In this document: piece after piece, positions 60,075 to 64,000 of the stretch | Numbering within the stretch: position 1 is the first letter of the stretch | Layout of the letters: every line of letters starts with the position of its first letter | Assembly (NCBI RefSeq): GCF_050948175.1 | Contig: NC_135198.1 | Span: 13,451,001-13,515,000, forward strand | Length of the DNA stretch: 64,000 bases | Source: Xylocopa sonorina | Lineage: Eukaryota > Arthropoda > Insecta > Hymenoptera > Apidae | Direction: 5' to 3' | The notes under the pieces: generated by a model | The model's input: only the letters and a program-made list of their open reading frames with translations | Databases searched by the model: none | Told to the model about the DNA's origin: nothing | Position numbers and translations under genes: made by a program

Positions 60075-60104
60075 TCCCTCCTTCCCTCCCTCCCTCCCTC
60101 CTCC
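60075..60104. repeat. (CCCT)n tetranucleotide array
   Basis: About six CCCT/CCTT units. Confidence 0.9.
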
Positions 60105-60434
60105 GATCCTTCTCGCGCCCCCTGACGAAGACACCGCAATTACTCGAATTAGAAAGCCGATAAACGAAATTGGTAGCCGTTAGGGCAGCATGCCTTCTCA
60201 CGCGACCCACTTGCGAGTGCGCGTGCTCGATTCGTCCAAAAGAAGACGCATCGTCTCGCCTCTCCTCTTTTCCGCTCGTAAGGGCAAAAAGAGTAGTGAA
60301 AAGACGGACGGACAATGTCGCCTCGTTTATCAGAATGGTATTGTGGGAGCATCGTTGCCCTTCTCGACACCCTCTTTGTTGGTTACATCCAGACTCCGAG
60401 CCCCGCCGACTACTCAATCCTTTCTTCCATTCTC

Positions 60435-60438
<4 letters not shown>

Positions 60439-60491
<53 letters not shown>
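60439..60491. repeat. (CT)26 microsatellite
   Basis: About twenty-six pure CT units, followed by CCCGCTCTCTCAG, an acceptor-like string. Confidence 0.97.
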
Positions 60492-60493
<2 letters not shown>

Positions 60494-60689
60494 GCTCTCT
60501 CAGCCGAGCCACAAGAACCGGGAAAGAAGAAAGGCGGACACCAACGTTCGCCTCTTTAAAAAGCAATCGTATCCCGAAAAAAAGCGTGATTCTTCGTGGC
60601 TACCATCCGGAAGAGAAAAGAAAAACCGATACTACGCGACTCGATGGTGGTTACTGACGATGAACTGACGTCGGACGAGAAACGAACCG

Positions 60690-60727
60690 CGAGGAGGAGC
60701 AGGAGGAGGAGGTGAGGAGGGAAGATA
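60690..60727. repeat. (GGA)n purine array
   Basis: GGA units with CAG and GTG interruptions. Confidence 0.9.
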
Positions 60728-61669
60728 AAGGCGGAATCAGGATTTAACATCGGTACACTCGAACATCTTGTAGCCGCGGGTCGGTGGTGTGTATCTACGT
60801 GGAGCGTTACATAATTTAGCGGCGTGTACGTCGCATAAGTTAGAGGTTCGGTTGAAACGGGGCGACTATAATTTCATCTCGGGTGGTTATATCTCAGAGC
60901 TTAACTCCGACGAAATGTTCAAAATAGCAGTACAACCGATTGCTTTTAAGGAAGAACAGCGCTCTTGGTACCACGGTCGCTCGATTACGTTCCGTTCCTT
61001 CGATGCTCGCTCTTCTCTCCTCGGTCGAACTATCGCCGATGGAAGGAAGTCGCTCGAGTCCGTGCGATTCGGTCGACTCGTCAAACAGTTAGGCTAGACG
61101 CGACCGAATCCCTCCACTCGCGTAACGTTCTCACATTTTCGAGGCAACTTTTCTTCGCAGTTCGCATTTTCCAAGGAGAGCCCCGCGAACGGGATTAGTC
61201 GACGGCGTTAGCTCGGCGCCGTTCGTTATCGTTAATGTTAATGTTCTACGAGCACGCTTATGCGCGGGAGTCGGTTTCATTTATAATTGGGAAGAGCTTA
61301 GAAGACCGCGTTCCTTTTTCCTTTTCCTTTTTTTATTCATCTTCGTACGCGGTTTTTTCACGCCGTGGCTACGGCCGCGGGAGAAGGCATTATTCCCGCG
61401 GAGATAAGAAAGAAAATATTTTTTCCGGAGCATTTGAATATTTCATTTTTCTTACGGTACTGGATCCGTTAATCTCTCGACTTATCCACTTTTGTATTGT
61501 GCCGCCTCCCCACCCCCACCCCCTCGCTCCCGCCGGTTAAATTACGATTTGCGCTAATTACCGCGTGAAATATTTGCACGAGAGCGCGTAAAGTAAGCCG
61601 TCAGATCGTTAGATACGCGAGAGGTATACGCGCGCAATAATATCGCACGGCTATATCCGATTGAAAATC

Positions 61670-61770
61670 TAATTTATAACCATAAGAGCGTGGGTAATGG
61701 ATTGATAAACAAGATCCGTGTCTATTAACGGGATCCTGGTATCCACGTCAAAATGGACCCGCCCAACGGG
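61670..61770. promoter_or_regulatory. Candidate conserved non-coding island
   Basis: A low-CpG segment with TAATGGATTGATAAACAAG (homeodomain- and forkhead-like) and CTATTAACGGGATCCTGG. It stands out from its surroundings and has no coding frame. Confidence 0.25.
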
Positions 61771-63929
61771 ATCGACGGGACGGGGTAACTACGGTAACAG
61801 CGCGGAGGAGCTTGTCTCTCGAGTTTTCGAAATCCCACGAACCGATGGATTTCCAGCCGGCGCCCGTACACCGTCATAGACACCGACGTAAGTCACCGGT
61901 GAAACAGGTCGTGTTCAGCCCGCGTACACGTATTTTTTCTGACCGCCCAAATTCGAGCCTCGCGCGCACGCTCGCCTCTATAATGTAATAATTTAGCCCC
62001 GTGAATACGGGGCGAATCGTAAAGCCGTCCTTCGGGGGCGTTTAACTTGCTTTTAATGATTTCGAGGCGTGGACAGCTCCGATCCGGATTTTCGATGGTA
62101 CGCCTCGACGAGGAAATTAACCGCGCTGAAACGGCGCCGACCGTCTCTCAGCCACGGTCACCATTCTGCTCTCCGAGATCTCGCCGGAAACATAACGAAC
62201 GATCCTGCCGAACGAAACAATTTCGTAAACCGAAACGCGATAAGAAACGATATTTATTGTACCTTCTCTCTCGGATCTAAATTGAGCGGCTAGTTTCTCG
62301 AAATCCTAGCCCCTAGCGCAAAAAACGGTAACCGCCGTATCGCGAATCGATTTGCCGAATGTGTATCTCGGTTCCGCGTTACTTTCCACGCGGTGTTGAC
62401 CGTGTCGACGAATCGGCGTCGTAAAGTTCGACGAGCAAAAAGGAAAACCGAGAACGCGGTAAACGAAACGCAGCGATTCACGGGCAGAACGTAACGGGAA
62501 GGTTCCCGTGGGTACCTGTCGCCAGTTACGGTCGGTATAAACATTGCCGGATGCTCGCATCTGGTCGGCACGTGGGCTCTCCTCAGGTGTTCGTCCCCGA
62601 AAAAGTTTCCATTCCGAGGACCACCTGACCAACCCCCAACGAGCATCCACCCTCGTTTACACTGGCCGAGACCGGTGGATCTCAGGTGCGAGACGCGTCC
62701 TCAACATGTGTTTCGTATTAGCGACACCAGGACCTTCTTCTACCCGCCATTAAACTCGCCGAATGAGTCGTGGGAATGCGCACGAGGGCCACTTGCATCT
62801 GGCTTAAATCGTTTTATTGGCATCGGCAAGTTTCCTTTGGGGTTCGAGGTGGGGCAACCGTACGCGTTTCAATACTGTTTTTCGCAGAATCTCCCCGACG
62901 AACGTGTCCAGAGACAAAAGTACCCCACTGTCGTTCGCCAACGACATCCCGGCCATCACGCTACTTTCTAATCGGTAAACGGGTTCTTTATTTCGCGAAG
63001 GAAAAAGAAATAGGTAAATCGTGCATGCTAACGGTGCAAAAAAAAAATAAAGAAAGAAAAAGCAACGCATATTAACGACAACACCGGTTAAATCGCCCTT
63101 TATCACATTATGGAAATGGCAACGCATTTTAATCGCGCGTACGTTGCGTGTGGTATACGCCGTATTCGATTCGAGGCATAACCTAAAAAACTAACGAACG
63201 CATAAATTAGCGCGCGTATCGATTTTTTGCACCACGCTTCCTTTACGACACTTCGCGCGTTCTAAAATCAAGTTCCATTTCTTTATACTTCTACTGTAAT
63301 AGTGGTACGAGCGTTTCTAAAAAGTTTACTCACCATCGACAATCGGCACGATGGCTCCCATGAAAATTACCGAATGCTTCGACGTCCTCTCCGCGCGGAG
63401 GTGTCGCGACGTCTTCGAATCGCGCGCGGTCACGAAATCGCACGAGTCTCACCGACGAGCAACACCAAAACAAACGTCGCGGTACAATTTCGTTTGTCCT
63501 GAAACCGGATAAAACCGAATAGGCGTAGGGAAAGATAACGCGTCCTTACGCGTCTTAACTCTGATCCAGTTCGATGCCGTTCGGCCGCCATAGCGGTCGC
63601 GTCGCTTTCTTTCGCGCGATAAAATCGTGCACACCACGCAAGCGTCACTATCGCAGATACTAATAGCCAATAATAAGTGACGACCGACAATACGGCCAAT
63701 TACAGATGTTGTCGGTAGCGACACCATCGACGTTTTTATCGAACCACCGCGACTAATCGTAATGCGTAAGCGGGACGCAAAACCGACGAGTGGTTCGTAA
63801 TTACGCGTTAATATGCGAGTTACATTACGTGCGTAGTTAATAAGTGAATCACGGGATTAAGAAAGCGGAGCGGCACGAGGGAAGTTGCTGTTGGACGATC
63901 GCCTCGCTACGTTCTCGAGGACAGTCGTA

Positions 63930-63940
63930 TTTTGGTGAGT
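63930..63940 (+). promoter_or_regulatory. Donor-like site near the right edge
   Basis: TTTTG followed by GTGAGT, a good 5' splice-site match with cleavage before 63,935. Upstream sequence to about 63,860 is GC-rich and non-repetitive, as a non-coding first exon might be. There is no supporting promoter motif. Confidence 0.2.
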
Positions 63941-64000
63941 GATTCCACGCCGTTCCTACGACAGCTATCTCGTTCTCTCGTTTCGCCATGACACTTTTCT

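Larger units (their letters stand above)
57261..64000. other. Non-coding, less GC-rich right end
   Basis: Repeats are sparser and AT content higher, especially after 61.2 kb. No certain exon. A protein-like frame lies at 60,774-61,097 and a donor-like site at 63,935. TATTTAT and TTAATTA strings are common. I infer intergenic or intronic DNA. Confidence 0.6.

Noticed and set aside
60439..60504. (CT)n followed by CAG as a splice acceptor
   Set aside because: Any CT microsatellite ending in CAG mimics an acceptor; the sequence after it has no exon-like frame.
60950..61097. Possible SH2 domain suggested by SWYHG
   Set aside because: The FLVR arginine motif and downstream strands of the domain are missing and spacing is wrong.
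63430..63699. Minus-strand frame with a hydrophobic N-terminal stretch like a signal anchor
   Set aside because: It begins at TTG directly after an in-frame stop and has no ATG; the hydrophobic stretch is short and no acceptor site supports an exon.

Overview
The window reads as eukaryotic nuclear DNA, most likely from an insect and probably a hymenopteran (bee, ant or wasp). The evidence is indirect: CpG is very frequent in ordinary non-coding sequence, simple repeats of the GA/CT, CGT/CGA, GAA/GGA and GCA types are extremely dense, reading frames are interrupted everywhere, and isolated splice-site-like and TATA-like motifs occur. There is no bacterial gene organisation. Taxon assignment is inference; no diagnostic gene is present.

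I find no protein-coding gene, rRNA, tRNA, recognisable microRNA, CRISPR array or intact transposon that I can defend. The long open frames are explained by GC-rich sequence lacking stops and by microsatellites that translate as Ser-Leu, Arg-Glu, poly-Ser or poly-Gly. None shows a known domain, and most of those examined lack an ATG start. The simplest reading is a large intergenic region or the inside of a very long intron.

Layout. 1-6,640: CpG-rich sequence with CT, GA, AAAG and GTC/TTC arrays, and a perfect short hairpin near 3.39 kb. 6,641-12,590: a donor-like site followed by a TATA-like element with a duplicated 15-mer, a triple CACGTG cluster near 9.5 kb, and many arrays. 12,591-26,146: the longest pure (CT)n tract, a guanine run, GAC arrays and a pentanucleotide satellite at 22.05 kb. 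26,147-41,500: arrays mixed with calmer, CpG-poorer islands (28.1, 28.9, 31.1, 37.0 kb) that look like candidate conserved regulatory elements. 41,500-56,500: further islands (44.6, 45.5, 50.1 kb), a protein-like open frame at 43.3-43.7 kb, and several minisatellites. 56,500-57,250: a two-copy repeat flanking opposed TACC and GGTA microsatellites. 57,250-64,000: less GC-rich, with fewer repeats, a long (CT)n at 60.4 kb, one protein-like open frame at 60.8-61.1 kb, and a donor-like site near the right edge.

If the window has a function it is probably cis-regulatory: GA/CT tracts that GAGA-type factors could bind, E-boxes, CRE/TGACG motifs, C/EBP-, Sox- and homeodomain-like sites. I see no convincing new gene system. 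The most distinctive items are the duplicated element at 56.6/57.1 kb, the triple E-box, the pentanucleotide satellite and the CpG-poor islands.
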